A stretch of DNA of 64,000 nucleotides from Amnibacterium endophyticum (lineage in GTDB: Bacteria > Actinomycetota > Actinomycetes > Actinomycetales > Microbacteriaceae). Under the pieces are notes generated by a model. It had not been told where the DNA came from and did not search any database. It saw only the letters and a list, made by a program, of their open reading frames with translations. The translations under genes were made by a program, and so were the position numbers. Numbering within the stretch: the stretch's first letter is position 1; every line of letters begins with the position of its first letter. The DNA is taken from NCBI RefSeq assembly GCF_042680685.1, contig NZ_JBHUEA010000011.1, positions 1 to 64,000 of the forward strand, in the 5' to 3' direction. Shown piece by piece: positions 17,576 to 26,190 of this stretch.

Positions 17576-18796
17576 GTGCAGGAGGGTCGACGGAAGACCG
17601 GCAACCAGGCTTCACTTCGTGAAGCCAACCGGGCACGCATCGTCGCCGCGGTGAAGCAGCACGGCGGCCTCAGCCAGGTCGAGCTCGCCGGCAGCACCGG
17701 GCTCTCCCCGGCGACCGTGTCCAACATCGTCAAGGAGCTGGTCGCGTCGGGCGTCCTGCACACCGCGCCGACCACGCAGAGCGGGCGACGGGCGATCCGG
17801 GTCACCCTCGCGCACGGCCTCGGCCTCGTGGCGGGCGTGCACGTCACGGAGCGCCACCTGCGCGTGGTGCTGTCGGACCTCAGCGCCACGGTCGTCTCCG
17901 AGCACCACATGCCGCTCGGGCGCCACCACCGCCCCGACCAGGGGCTCGACACCGCGTCGATGCTCGTCGCCGACATGCTCGAATCGGTCGACGCGCAGCT
18001 CGACGAGCTGGTCGGCGTCGGCCTCGCCGTGGCCGCGCCGGTCGACGCCGCGGCGGGCCGGATCGCGTCGACGGCCGCGCTGCGCGGCTGGTCGGGGGTC
18101 GACGCGGCGGAGGGGCTCGGCAGGCGCCTCGCCCGCCCCGTGCACCTGGACAACTCCGCGAACCTGATCGCCCTCGCGGAGTGGCGGCTGGGGGCGGGGC
18201 GCGGCAAGGACGACCTGATCGTGATCGAGGCGGGCGACGGCATCGGCGCGGTCGTCGTCGTCGCCGGGCGGCTGCTCCGCGGCCACCGCGGCGTCGCGGG
18301 CGAGCTCGGTCACGTCGTGGTCGATCCGCACGGGCCGTCGTGCCGCTGCGGCGCGCGCGGCTGCCTCGAGGCGCTCGCCGCGGCCCCCGCGGTGGTCGAC
18401 GGCCTGGACGACCCGCGCATCACCAAGCTCACCGACGTGCTCATCCGCGCGGTCGCGGGCGAGCAGGAGTCCATCCGCGCCATCGGCGACGCGGGCCGCG
18501 CCTTCGGGCTGGCCGCGGTCACCGCCTGCAACCTGCTCGACCCCGAGCGCATCGTCGTCTCGGGCGAGCTCGCCCGCGCCGGCGAGCTGCTGATCGGGCC
18601 GCTGCGGCACGCGCTCGAGGCGGGGCTGCTCGTTGCGCCGCACGGCGCGCCGGACGTGGTGACCGGCCAGCTGGGCGAGGGCGCGGCGGCGCTCGGGGCG
18701 GCGCTGCTCGCGATCGAGCGGGCCGAGCTGCCGGTCGGAGGTCACGAACCGGTCACGATCGAGCGGGACGGCCCGTTGCTTGCGTTCACAACTTGA
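17576..18796 (+). CDS. ROK-family transcriptional regulator
   Basis: 406 residues. The N-terminal winged helix-turn-helix (about residues 18-78, LSQVELAGSTGLSPATVSNI) is followed by a sugar-kinase-like ROK domain with GDGIGAVVVVAGRLLRG and GELGHVVVDPHGP. An intact zinc motif CRCGARGCLEAL (about residues 258-270) is also present. It probably binds a sugar or sugar phosphate and represses the adjacent ABC transporter. The GTG at 17576 was chosen because residue 1 then falls just before the conserved GNQASLREANR. The stop lies 70 bp before the binding-protein gene. Confidence 0.9.
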   Translation: MQEGRRKTGNQASLREANRARIVAAVKQHGGLSQVELAGSTGLSPATVSNIVKELVASGVLHTAPTTQSGRRAIRVTLAHGLGLVAGVHVTERHLRVVLSDLSATVVSEHHMPLGRHHRPDQGLDTASMLVADMLESVDAQLDELVGVGLAVAAPVDAAAGRIASTAALRGWSGVDAAEGLGRRLARPVHLDNSANLIALAEWRLGAGRGKDDLIVIEAGDGIGAVVVVAGRLLRGHRGVAGELGHVVVDPHGPSCRCGARGCLEALAAAPAVVDGLDDPRITKLTDVLIRAVAGEQESIRAIGDAGRAFGLAAVTACNLLDPERIVVSGELARAGELLIGPLRHALEAGLLVAPHGAPDVVTGQLGEGAAALGAALLAIERAELPVGGHEPVTIERDGPLLAFTT

Positions 18797-18821
18797 CGCC
18801 AATCAAGGGCGCTGGCAGAGT
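18793..18821 (+). promoter_or_regulatory. Candidate promoter of the ROK-linked sugar transporter
   Basis: TTGACG at 18793-18798 and CAGAGT at 18816-18821 are 17 nt apart, 45 nt before the ATG. The -35 hexamer is part of an inverted repeat CTTGA-cgccaa-TCAAG (18792-18807), a possible ROK operator. Confidence 0.5.
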
Positions 18822-18866
18822 CGCGCAGTCGCCGAAGGGGGCGACGTCTCGACCGGAGGACTCTCG

Positions 18867-20000
18867 ATGAAGACAGCCACCAAGCGGGTCGCGATGGCCG
18901 GAGCCGCAGTGCTCCTCGCCATCGGGTCCCTCACCGCATGCTCGAACGGCGCCAGCAGCTCTGGCGCCTCCGCCGGCACGTCCGGCGGCGGAGCGTCCTC
19001 GGGCACGCAGAGCGGCAAGATCGGCCTGCTGCTGCCCGACAACGTCACCTACCGCTACGCCGCGCAGGACAAGCCCCTGTTCGAGGCGAAGGTCAAGGAG
19101 CTGTGCCCCGACTGCACGGTGCTGTACCAGAACGCCGCCGCGAGCGCGTCGACGCAGCAGCAGCAGGCGCAGTCGATGCTGACGCAGGGCGTCAAGGTGC
19201 TCGTGCTCGACGCGCAGGACGGCAAGGCCGCGGCGCAGATCGTCACGCTCGCCAAGCAGCGCAACGTGCCCGTCATCTCCTACGACCGCCTGGTCGACAG
19301 CCCCGACCTCGCCGCGTACATCTCGTTCAACAACGAGAAGGTGGGCGAGCTGCAGGCGACCAGCCTGGTCGACCGGATGAAGGAGCTGAACGACCCGGCC
19401 GGCTCCGGCCTGATCATGGTCAACGGCTCGCCGACGGACAACAACGCGACCTACTTCAAGAAGGGCGCGCACTCCGTCATCGACAAGAGCGACTACAAGG
19501 TCCTCGCCGAGTACGACACCCCGGACTGGCTGCCCGCGAAGGCCCAGGCCTGGGCGACGAGCGAGGCCTCCAAGCTCGGCACCGACAAGATCAAGGGCGT
19601 CTACGCCGCCAACGACGACACCGCCGCCGGCGTCATCACCGCCCTGCAGACCGCGGGCGTGAAGAAGCTGCCCCCGGTGACCGGTCAGGACGCCACCCTC
19701 GCGGGCATCCAGCGCATCCTGCTGGGCACGCAGTACATGACCGTCTACAAGGCGCCGAAGCCCGAGGCCGAGACCGCCGCCGAGTACGCGGTGGACCTGC
19801 TGCAGGGCAAGAAGCTCGACCTCACCGACACCGCGACCAGCGCGTCCGGCTACAAGGTGCCGGCGAAGCTCTTCGACCCGGTGGCCGTGACGGTGGACAA
19901 GATCCAGTCGACCGTGATCGCCGACGGCACCTACAAGGTGTCGCAGGTCTGCACCTCCGCGGCCCTCAAGGCCGCGTGCAGCAAGAACGGCATCAACTAG
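18867..20000 (+). CDS. Sugar ABC transporter substrate-binding lipoprotein (XylF-type)
   Basis: 377 residues. The signal peptide ends in lipobox LTAC (Cys about 29), followed by a Ser/Gly-rich linker. The mature protein has the periplasmic-binding-protein-like fold of xylose/ribose type: IGLLLPDNVTYRYAAQDKPL, QQQQAQSMLTQGVKVLVLDA, VPVISYDRLVDSPDLAAYIS, YAANDDTAAGVITALQ. The SYDRL and AANDD segments resemble XylF. GGAGGA at 18855-18860 fixes the ATG. It is the first gene of a binding-protein, ATPase, permease operon, with a large hairpin before the ATPase gene. A pentose is the likely ligand, by family only. Confidence 0.9.
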   Translation: MKTATKRVAMAGAAVLLAIGSLTACSNGASSSGASAGTSGGGASSGTQSGKIGLLLPDNVTYRYAAQDKPLFEAKVKELCPDCTVLYQNAAASASTQQQQAQSMLTQGVKVLVLDAQDGKAAAQIVTLAKQRNVPVISYDRLVDSPDLAAYISFNNEKVGELQATSLVDRMKELNDPAGSGLIMVNGSPTDNNATYFKKGAHSVIDKSDYKVLAEYDTPDWLPAKAQAWATSEASKLGTDKIKGVYAANDDTAAGVITALQTAGVKKLPPVTGQDATLAGIQRILLGTQYMTVYKAPKPEAETAAEYAVDLLQGKKLDLTDTATSASGYKVPAKLFDPVAVTVDKIQSTVIADGTYKVSQVCTSAALKAACSKNGIN

Positions 20001-20013
20001 TCGAGCAGTCGAG

Positions 20014-20074
20014 TCGCACCGCGGCGGCTGCCCTCCCGGGGAGGAACCCGGGACGGCAGCCGCCGCGCGTGCGA
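20014..20074 (+). terminator. Intra-operon stem-loop after the binding-protein gene
   Basis: An extended hairpin: TCGCAC/GTGCGA outside, then GCGGCGGCTGCC (20021-20032) with GGCAGCCGCCGC (20055-20066), then TCCCGGG/CCCGGGA around a GAGGAA loop. It lies in the 97-bp gap between binding protein and ATPase. It probably limits read-through or protects the binding-protein mRNA. Confidence 0.75.
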
Positions 20075-20097
20075 CGCGTCCGATCCGAGGAGGCATC

Positions 20098-20916
20098 GTG
20101 ACCATCACCGACGAGAGCACCACCAGGACCGCGGGCAAGGGCGACCCGGTGATGTCGCTCCGCGGCATCAGCAAGCGGTTCGGCGCCGTGCAGGCGCTGA
20201 CCGACGTCGAGCTGGACGTCTACCCCGGTGAGGTCGTCGCCCTCGTGGGCGACAACGGCGCCGGCAAGTCCACCTTCGTCAAGATCCTCGCCGGCGTGTA
20301 CACGCCGGACGAGGGCGTCGTCACGTTCGACGGGCGCAACGTCACGATCCCGTCGCCGTCCGCGGCGCGGAACCTCGGCATCTCCTCGGTCTTCCAGGAC
20401 CTGGCGCTCGCCGACAACCTCGACGTCGTCGCGAACCTGTTCCTCGGCCGCGAGGTCGTGCACGGCGTGATGGACGAGGAGGAGATGGAGCGGCGCTCGT
20501 GGGAGCTGCTGCGCCAGCTCTCGGCACGCATCCCCTCGGTGCGCATCCCGATCGCCTCCCTCTCGGGCGGCCAGCGGCAGACGGTCGCGATCGCCCGCAG
20601 CCTGATCGGCGAGCCCAAGGTCGTGATCCTCGACGAGCCGACCGCGGCGCTCGGCGTCGCGCAGACGGCCGAGGTGCTGAACCTCGTCGAGCGGCTGCGC
20701 GAGCGCGGGCTCGGCGTCATCCTCATCAGCCACAACCTGGCCGACGTGCAGGCCGTCGCCGACCGGGTGGCGGTGCTGCGGCTCGGCCGCAACAACGGCA
20801 CGTTCCGCATGAAGGACGTGACCTACGAGCAGATCATCGCCGCGATCACCGGGGCGACCGACAACGCGGTGACGCGCCGCGCGAGCGCGCGGACCCCGAA
20901 GGAGCCGACGGAATGA
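20098..20916 (+). CDS. Sugar ABC transporter ATP-binding protein, single ABC domain
   Basis: 272 residues with one ABC ATPase domain: Walker A GDNGAGKST (about residues 50-58), SLSGGQRQTVAIARSL signature, Walker B VVILDEPTAALG, and an ISHNLADV switch histidine. Unlike XylG/RbsA it has one domain, about half the length, as in FrcA-type transporters, so it would work as a homodimer. The GTG start has GAGGAGG (20088-20094) before it. Its stop overlaps the permease start by 4 bp. Confidence 0.92.
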   Translation: MTITDESTTRTAGKGDPVMSLRGISKRFGAVQALTDVELDVYPGEVVALVGDNGAGKSTFVKILAGVYTPDEGVVTFDGRNVTIPSPSAARNLGISSVFQDLALADNLDVVANLFLGREVVHGVMDEEEMERRSWELLRQLSARIPSVRIPIASLSGGQRQTVAIARSLIGEPKVVILDEPTAALGVAQTAEVLNLVERLRERGLGVILISHNLADVQAVADRVAVLRLGRNNGTFRMKDVTYEQIIAAITGATDNAVTRRASARTPKEPTE

Positions 20917-22181
20917 CGTACGAGCGCACCGCTGCGCCGACCCCGGAGACCGGGCCCGCCTTCGCGGACCTCGAGGACGAGCGCCTGCGCCGCAGCGAGG
21001 GCCTGAAGGGCGCCGCCACCGGCTTCATCGACCGCGTCCGGGCGGGCGACCTCGGCTCGCTGCCGGTCGTCGTCGGCCTGATCGTCATCTGGGTGATCTT
21101 CGAGATCCTGTCCCAGGGCGTCTTCCTGTCGGCGAACAACCTCGTGTTCCTGCTGGTGCAGATCGCCGCGGTCGGGCCGATCGCGATCGGCATCGTCCTC
21201 GTGCTGCTGCTCGGGGAGATCGACCTCTCCGTCGGCTCGGTCAGCGGTCTCGCCGCGGCCGTGCTCGCCGTGATGGCGGTGAACTCGAACGTGCCGATCG
21301 GCCTCGCGATCGTGGCGTCGCTCGCCGTCGGCATCCTGATCGGCCTGCTGTACGGCTTCCTCTACAACCGGTTCGGCGTCCCGAGCTTCGTCATCACCCT
21401 GGCCGGCCTGCTCGCCTTCCTCGGCGCGCAGGTGATCGTGCTCGGGCCGGACGGCACCATCAACCTGCCGCAGAGCTCGTCGCTGGTGCAGTTCGCCGCG
21501 TACAGCTTCCTGCCGCCGTGGCTCGCCTACGCCCTCGCGATCGTCGCGGGCGCGAGCATCCTCGTCGGTGACCTGCTGCGGAACCGGCGCCGCCGGAAGG
21601 CGGGCCTGTCCACGATGGCCCTGTCCATCACGCTGGTGAAGTCGATCGCGCTCGCGGTCGTGCTGCTGGCGGTCACGGCGTACCTCGCGACCGACCGCGG
21701 CACCAGCCTGATGTTCGTCGTGTTCGTGCTGCTGGTCGTCGCGATGAACTACCTGCTGCAGCGCACGCGCTGGGGCCGGGCGGTCTACGCGATCGGCGGC
21801 AACGTGGAGGCGGCCCGGCGCGCGGGCCTCAAGGTGCGCGCCGTGTACTTCTCGGTGTTCATCCTCTGCTCCACCTTCGCGGTCGTGGGCGGCCTGTTCT
21901 CGGCGGGCTACGGCGCGACGGCGAGCGCCCAGTCGGGCACCGGCGACGTCAACCTGAACGCGATCGCCGCGGCGGTCATCGGCGGCACGAGCCTGTTCGG
22001 CGGCCGCGGCAGCGCCTGGTCGGCGCTGCTCGGCGTGATCGTGATCCAGTCGATCGCGAGCGGCCTGAACCTCATCTCGATCGACACCAACACGCGGTTC
22101 ATCGTGACCGGTGCGGTGCTGCTGCTCGCGGTGATCGTCGACTCGCTGTCGCGCCGCTCGCGGGTGCGTTCAGGAGCCTGA
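20913..22181 (+). CDS. Sugar ABC transporter permease (XylH-type)
   Basis: 422-residue inner-membrane permease with about 10 to 12 membrane segments. Typical ribose/xylose permease segments are LLLGEIDLSVGSVSGL, GFLYNRFGVPSFVITLAGLLA, RWGRAVYAIGGNVEAARRAGLKV and NLNAIAAAVIGGTSLFGGRGS. The longer-than-ribose-permease length and internal RRRRKAG loop match XylH. The ATG overlaps the ATPase stop (ATGA). A hairpin terminator follows. Confidence 0.92.
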   Translation: MTYERTAAPTPETGPAFADLEDERLRRSEGLKGAATGFIDRVRAGDLGSLPVVVGLIVIWVIFEILSQGVFLSANNLVFLLVQIAAVGPIAIGIVLVLLLGEIDLSVGSVSGLAAAVLAVMAVNSNVPIGLAIVASLAVGILIGLLYGFLYNRFGVPSFVITLAGLLAFLGAQVIVLGPDGTINLPQSSSLVQFAAYSFLPPWLAYALAIVAGASILVGDLLRNRRRRKAGLSTMALSITLVKSIALAVVLLAVTAYLATDRGTSLMFVVFVLLVVAMNYLLQRTRWGRAVYAIGGNVEAARRAGLKVRAVYFSVFILCSTFAVVGGLFSAGYGATASAQSGTGDVNLNAIAAAVIGGTSLFGGRGSAWSALLGVIVIQSIASGLNLISIDTNTRFIVTGAVLLLAVIVDSLSRRSRVRSGA

Positions 22182-22197
22182 CGCGGCAGTCGTGCGA

Positions 22198-22229
22198 GAA
22201 GGGGGTCGGGCGCACGCCCGGCCCCCTTC
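22198..22229 (+). terminator. Terminator of the ROK-linked transporter operon
   Basis: 14-bp arms at 22198-22211 and 22216-22229 with a GCAC loop and one G-T pair. It lies 16 nt after the permease stop and converges on the LacI-type gene, so it may act in both directions. Confidence 0.8.
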
Positions 22230-22250
22230 CGTCATCTCCGGGACGACCGG

Positions 22251-23261
22251 TCAGGAGCGCGGCGGGGCGGTGGAGGCGCGCACGACCAGCTCCGGACCGG
22301 TGGCGGAGGTCCCCGGCTCGCCGTCCTCGGGGCCGAGCAGCAGCGCGACGCACCGGCGTCCCAGCCCGGCGAAGTCCTGCCGCACCGTGGTGAGCGGCGG
22401 CCAGAGGTGCGCCGCCTCGGGCACGTCGTCGTAGCCGACGACGCTGACGTCGCCGGGCACGTCGACGCCGAGGTCGCGGGCCGCGTGCATCAGCCCGAGG
22501 GCGGTGTGGTCGTTGGCGCAGAAGTAGGCGGTGACGTCGCCCCACTGCAGCAGCTGCAGCCCGGCGCGGTAGCCGAAGTCGGCGGACCAGTCGCCGAGGA
22601 CGGGCACCGTCACCGGCAGGTCGTGGGCCGACAGCTCGTGCAGGAAGCCCTGCATCCGCGCGTCCGCCTCGAGCCAGTCGCGGGGGCCGGCGAGGTGGCG
22701 GATCGAGGTGTGCCCCAGCTCGATGAGGTGCCGGGTCGCGGCGCGCGCGCCCGCGATCTCGTCGGCGCTCGGCGCGGTGCCGTCGGTGACGTCGGGCCGC
22801 AGCGTGACCACGGGCACGGCGGGGCCCGCCTCCGCGATGACCTCGAACACCCGCTGCTGCTGCGCCACGATGACGAGCCCCTCGATGTCCTGCGCCAGCA
22901 GGGTGCCGAGCGCCTCCCGCACCGCCCGGTCGTCGGCGGCGCCGGTCGACGCGGTCGTCACGTAGAGGCCGCGGCGGCGCGCCGCCGCCTCGATCGCCTC
23001 GATGCTGCGGGCGGGCCCGTAGTGGCCCCGAGCGGAGGTGAGGACCCCGATGGTGCGCGAGCGGCTGCTGCTGAGCGCCCGCGCGGCCGCGTTGGGCCGG
23101 TAGTGCAGGTCGGCCATCGCGGCCATCACGCGGCTGCGGGTCTCGTCCCGGATGGAGGGGTGATCGTTCAGGACGCGGGAGACCGTCTGGTGCGAGACCC
23201 CCGCGGCGCGCGCGACGTCACGGATCGACGGGGCGCGGCCCGGCCTCGACTCCGTCGACAT
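22251..23261 (-). CDS. LacI-family transcriptional regulator
   Basis: 336 residues. The N-terminal helix-turn-helix and hinge are SIRDVARAAGVSHQTVSRVLN (about residues 12-32) and HYRPNAAARALSSSRSRTIGVL. They are followed by a periplasmic-binding-protein-like effector domain with CANDHTALGLMHAARDLGVDVPGDVSVVGYDD. The ATG has GGAGGCAC before it. It lies between two convergent sugar transporters, with terminators on each side. A likely target is the minus-strand transporter to its right, whose upstream region holds a TGAGCGCTCA palindrome at 27623-27632. Confidence 0.93.
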   Translation of the reverse strand: MSTESRPGRAPSIRDVARAAGVSHQTVSRVLNDHPSIRDETRSRVMAAMADLHYRPNAAARALSSSRSRTIGVLTSARGHYGPARSIEAIEAAARRRGLYVTTASTGAADDRAVREALGTLLAQDIEGLVIVAQQQRVFEVIAEAGPAVPVVTLRPDVTDGTAPSADEIAGARAATRHLIELGHTSIRHLAGPRDWLEADARMQGFLHELSAHDLPVTVPVLGDWSADFGYRAGLQLLQWGDVTAYFCANDHTALGLMHAARDLGVDVPGDVSVVGYDDVPEAAHLWPPLTTVRQDFAGLGRRCVALLLGPEDGEPGTSATGPELVVRASTAPPRS

Positions 23262-23292
23262 CGTGCCTCCTCCCGCTGACGGTACGCGCGAC

Positions 23293-23335
23293 GACGACGC
23301 CGTCCGCCGAGTGGCCTCGGGCGGACGGCGTCGTC
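23293..23335 (-). terminator. Terminator of the minus-strand sugar transporter operon
   Basis: Perfect 16-bp arms at 23293-23308 and 23320-23335, with an 11-nt loop, lie 9 nt beyond the permease stop on the minus strand. Confidence 0.8.
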
Positions 23336-23344
23336 ATCGGTGGT

Positions 23345-24580
23345 TCAGCGGCCGCCGCGCCGCTTGTTGTAGAAGTCGAACGCCACGGCGCCGAGCAGGA
23401 CCAGGCCCTTGATCAGCTGCTGGTACTCGATGCCGATGCCGAGGATCGACATGCCGTTGTTCAGCACGCCGATGATCAGACCGCCGACGATCGCGCCCGG
23501 GATCGTGCCGATGCCGCCGGTGACCGCCGCGCCGCCGATGAAGACCGCGGAGATCGCGTCCAGCTCGAAGCCGTTGCCCGCGCTCGGCGAGGCGAGGTTC
23601 AGGCCGGCGGTGAACACCATGCCGGCGAGCGCGGCGAGCACGCCCATGTTCACGAAGATCAGGAACGTGACGCGCTTCGTCTTGACGCCGGAGAGCGTCG
23701 CCGCCGCCAGGTTGCCGCCGATCGCGTAGATGTGGCGGCCGAAGACGGTCCTCGACATGACCGCGGTGTAGATCACGACGAGCAGGCCCAGGATGATCAG
23801 CACGACCGGGGTGCCGTTGTAGCTCGCGAGCAGCAGCGTGACGAGCAGCACGAGGCCGGCGGTGAAGACCAGCTTCAGCACGAACCACCAGATCGGCTCC
23901 TCCTCGAGGCCGTACTTGGCCCGGGTGAGCCGGCCGCGGACGCCGGCCGCGACGAGCGCCGCGATCGTGAGCAGGCCGAGCACCATGGTGAGCGGCTCGT
24001 AGCCCGTGTCGCCGAAGGCGGGGAGGAAGCCGGAGCCGATCGCGCGGAAGCCGACCGGGAAGGGCGAGATCTGCTGGTTGCCGAGCGCGATGAACGCGGC
24101 GCCGCGGAAGATCAGCAGCCCGGCCAGGGTGACGATGAAGGCGGGGATGCCGAAGTAGGCGACCCAGAAGCCCTGCCAGGCGCCGATCAGGGCGCCGAGC
24201 ACGAGGCAGAGCACGATCGCCAGCCCGAAGGGCAGGTCCCAGCGGGTGATCATCACGCCGGCCATCGCGCCCACGAAGGCGACGACGGAGCCGACCGACA
24301 GGTCGATGTGCCCGGCGATGATCACCATCACCATCCCGACCGCGAGGATCAGGATGTAGCTGTTCTGGATGATGATGTTCGACACGTTGTCGGGCTGCAG
24401 CGTGATGCCGCCCGTCGTGATCTGGAAGAACGCGACGATGACGATCAGCGCGAGGAACAGGCCGATCTGCCGGAACTGGCCGGTGAGGTAGGCGATCGCG
24501 CCGCCGACCGGGCTGCTCGGCCGCTCGTGCGGGTCGATCGCCTGGGGCTTCACGCCCTCCGGCGACTTGGTGGTGGTCAT
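23345..24580 (-). CDS. Sugar ABC transporter permease (MmsB/GguB-type)
   Basis: 411-residue inner-membrane permease with about 10 membrane segments. Hallmarks are GMVMVIIAGHIDLSVGSVVAF, YFGIPAFIVTLAGLLIFRG, GRHIYAIGGNLAAATLSGVKT and ELDAISAVFIGGAAVTGGIGT. Length and the central KYGLEEEP loop fit the multiple-sugar (ChvE-GguAB/MmsAB) group. The ATG at 24578-24580 overlaps the ATPase stop by 4 bp. It is the last gene of the binding-protein, ATPase, permease operon. Confidence 0.92.
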   Translation of the reverse strand: MTTTKSPEGVKPQAIDPHERPSSPVGGAIAYLTGQFRQIGLFLALIVIVAFFQITTGGITLQPDNVSNIIIQNSYILILAVGMVMVIIAGHIDLSVGSVVAFVGAMAGVMITRWDLPFGLAIVLCLVLGALIGAWQGFWVAYFGIPAFIVTLAGLLIFRGAAFIALGNQQISPFPVGFRAIGSGFLPAFGDTGYEPLTMVLGLLTIAALVAAGVRGRLTRAKYGLEEEPIWWFVLKLVFTAGLVLLVTLLLASYNGTPVVLIILGLLVVIYTAVMSRTVFGRHIYAIGGNLAAATLSGVKTKRVTFLIFVNMGVLAALAGMVFTAGLNLASPSAGNGFELDAISAVFIGGAAVTGGIGTIPGAIVGGLIIGVLNNGMSILGIGIEYQQLIKGLVLLGAVAFDFYNKRRGGR

Positions 24581-26118
24581 GCGTCCGTCGTCTCCCGGAA
24601 GGTGGTCATGTACTGCATGAGGTGCTCCGGCGTGGCCTGCTCGCGCGGCACGTCGGCGGTGATGTGGCCCTCGCTGAGGGTGTAGATGCGGTCGCAGATG
24701 CCGAGCAGCTCGGGCAGCTCCGAGGAGATGACGATCACGCCCTTCCCCTGGTCCGCGAGCTTGTTGATGATCGTGTAGATCTCGTACTTCGCGCCGACGT
24801 CGATGCCGCGGGTCGGCTCGTCGAGGATCAGCACGTCGGGGTCGGCGTACATCCACTTGGACAGCACGACCTTCTGCTGGTTGCCGCCGGAGAGCTTCCC
24901 GGTGATCGCGGCGACGGTCGGCGCCTTGATGTTCATGCTCTTGCGGTAGCCGTTCGCGACCTGCGTCTCCTCGAGCGCGTTCACGAAGCCCAGGCCGTTC
25001 GCGAGCTTCCCGAGGGCCGAGCCGGAGACGTTCCGCTTGATGTCGTCGATGAGGTTGAGGCCGTAGCGCTTGCGGTCCTCGGTCGCGTAGGCGATGCCCG
25101 CGGCGACGGCCTGCGCCACCGAGGTCACCTTGATCTCGCGACCGCGCTTGTACAGCCGGCCCGAGATGTTCGTGCCGTAGCTGTGCCCGAAGACGCTCAT
25201 CGCGAGCTCGGTGCGGCCGGCGCCCATCAGGCCCGCGATGCCGACGATCTCGCCGGCGTGCACCTTGAGGTTCGCGCCGTCGACGACCCGGCGGCTGCGG
25301 TCGATCGGGTGGTGCACGGTCCAGTCCTCGATCCGCAGCAGCTCCTCCCCCACGTGCGACGTGTGGTCGGGATACCGGCTCTCGAGGTCCCGGCCCACCA
25401 TCCCGCGGATGATGCGGTCCTCCTTGACCTCGCCGGCGTGCATGTCGAGGGTCTCGATCGTGCGGCCGTCGCGGATGATCGTCACCGCGTCGGCGATCGC
25501 CTCGATCTCGTTCAGCTTGTGGCTGATGATGATGCAGGTGATGCCCTGCTCGCGCAGCTGCTTGATCAGGCCGATCAGGTGCGCGGAGTCGTCGTCGTTC
25601 AGCGCCGCGGTGGGCTCGTCGAGGATCAGCAGCTTCACGCGCTTCGACAGCGCCTTCGCGATCTCGACGAGCTGCTGCTTGCCGACGCCGATGTCCATGA
25701 CCCGGGTCTGCGGGTTGTCCTTGAGCCCGACCCGCTGCAGCAGCTTGCGCGCCTCGAGGTTCGTCCGGTGCCAGTCGATGATCCCGGCCTTGGCCTGCTC
25801 GTTGCCGAGGTAGATGTTCTCGGCGATCGACAGGTACGGGCTGAGCGCGAGCTCCTGGTGGATGATGACGACCCCGGCGTGCTCGGAGTCGTTGATCGAC
25901 CGGAACTCGACCGGCGAGCCCTCGAAGAGGATCTCGCCGTCGAAGCTGCCGTGCGGGTAGACCCCGGACAGCACCTTCATGAGGGTCGACTTGCCGGCGC
26001 CGTTCTCGCCGCAGATGGCGTGCACGGTGCCGCGCTCGACCTTGATGGAGACGTCCGACAGCGCCTTGACGCCGGGGAACGTCTTCGTGATGTCGCGCAT
26101 CTCGAGGATCGTGGCCAA
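24577..26118 (-). CDS. Sugar ABC transporter ATP-binding protein, two ABC domains (MmsA/GguA/XylG-type)
   Basis: 513 residues with two ABC domains, the usual size. The first has Walker A CGENGAGKSTLMKVLSG and LLILDEPTAALNDDD. The second has the degenerate P-loop region IVGIAGLMGAGRTELAMS and an intact KLSGGNQQKVVLSKWM signature with LILDEPTRGIDVGAKYEIY. In this family typically only one site is fully active. The start is a TTG at 26116-26118 with AAGGAG 7 nt upstream; an ATG at codon 7 is the alternative. A stem-loop lies upstream, after the binding-protein gene. Confidence 0.93.
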   Translation of the reverse strand: MATILEMRDITKTFPGVKALSDVSIKVERGTVHAICGENGAGKSTLMKVLSGVYPHGSFDGEILFEGSPVEFRSINDSEHAGVVIIHQELALSPYLSIAENIYLGNEQAKAGIIDWHRTNLEARKLLQRVGLKDNPQTRVMDIGVGKQQLVEIAKALSKRVKLLILDEPTAALNDDDSAHLIGLIKQLREQGITCIIISHKLNEIEAIADAVTIIRDGRTIETLDMHAGEVKEDRIIRGMVGRDLESRYPDHTSHVGEELLRIEDWTVHHPIDRSRRVVDGANLKVHAGEIVGIAGLMGAGRTELAMSVFGHSYGTNISGRLYKRGREIKVTSVAQAVAAGIAYATEDRKRYGLNLIDDIKRNVSGSALGKLANGLGFVNALEETQVANGYRKSMNIKAPTVAAITGKLSGGNQQKVVLSKWMYADPDVLILDEPTRGIDVGAKYEIYTIINKLADQGKGVIVISSELPELLGICDRIYTLSEGHITADVPREQATPEHLMQYMTTFRETTDA

Positions 26119-26145
26119 CGAGGACTCCTTCGTCTGGTCCGCGCC

Positions 26146-26180
26146 GCGCGGCGGGCCGGGAGCGTCCCGACCCGCCGCGC
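26146..26180 (-). terminator. Intra-operon stem-loop between binding-protein and ATPase genes
   Basis: Arms at 26146-26161 and 26165-26180 pair over 16 positions with one C-A mismatch and a 3-nt loop. It lies directly after the binding-protein stop codon. The position matches the hairpins at 20014-20074 and 35337-35364. Confidence 0.7.
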
Positions 26181-26190
26181 CGCACTGCTG

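Noticed and set aside
24577..26118. Possible frameshift or missing start in the two-domain ATPase gene
   Set aside because: No ATG matches the family N-terminus, but a TTG with AAGGAG 7 nt upstream does; the frame is intact.
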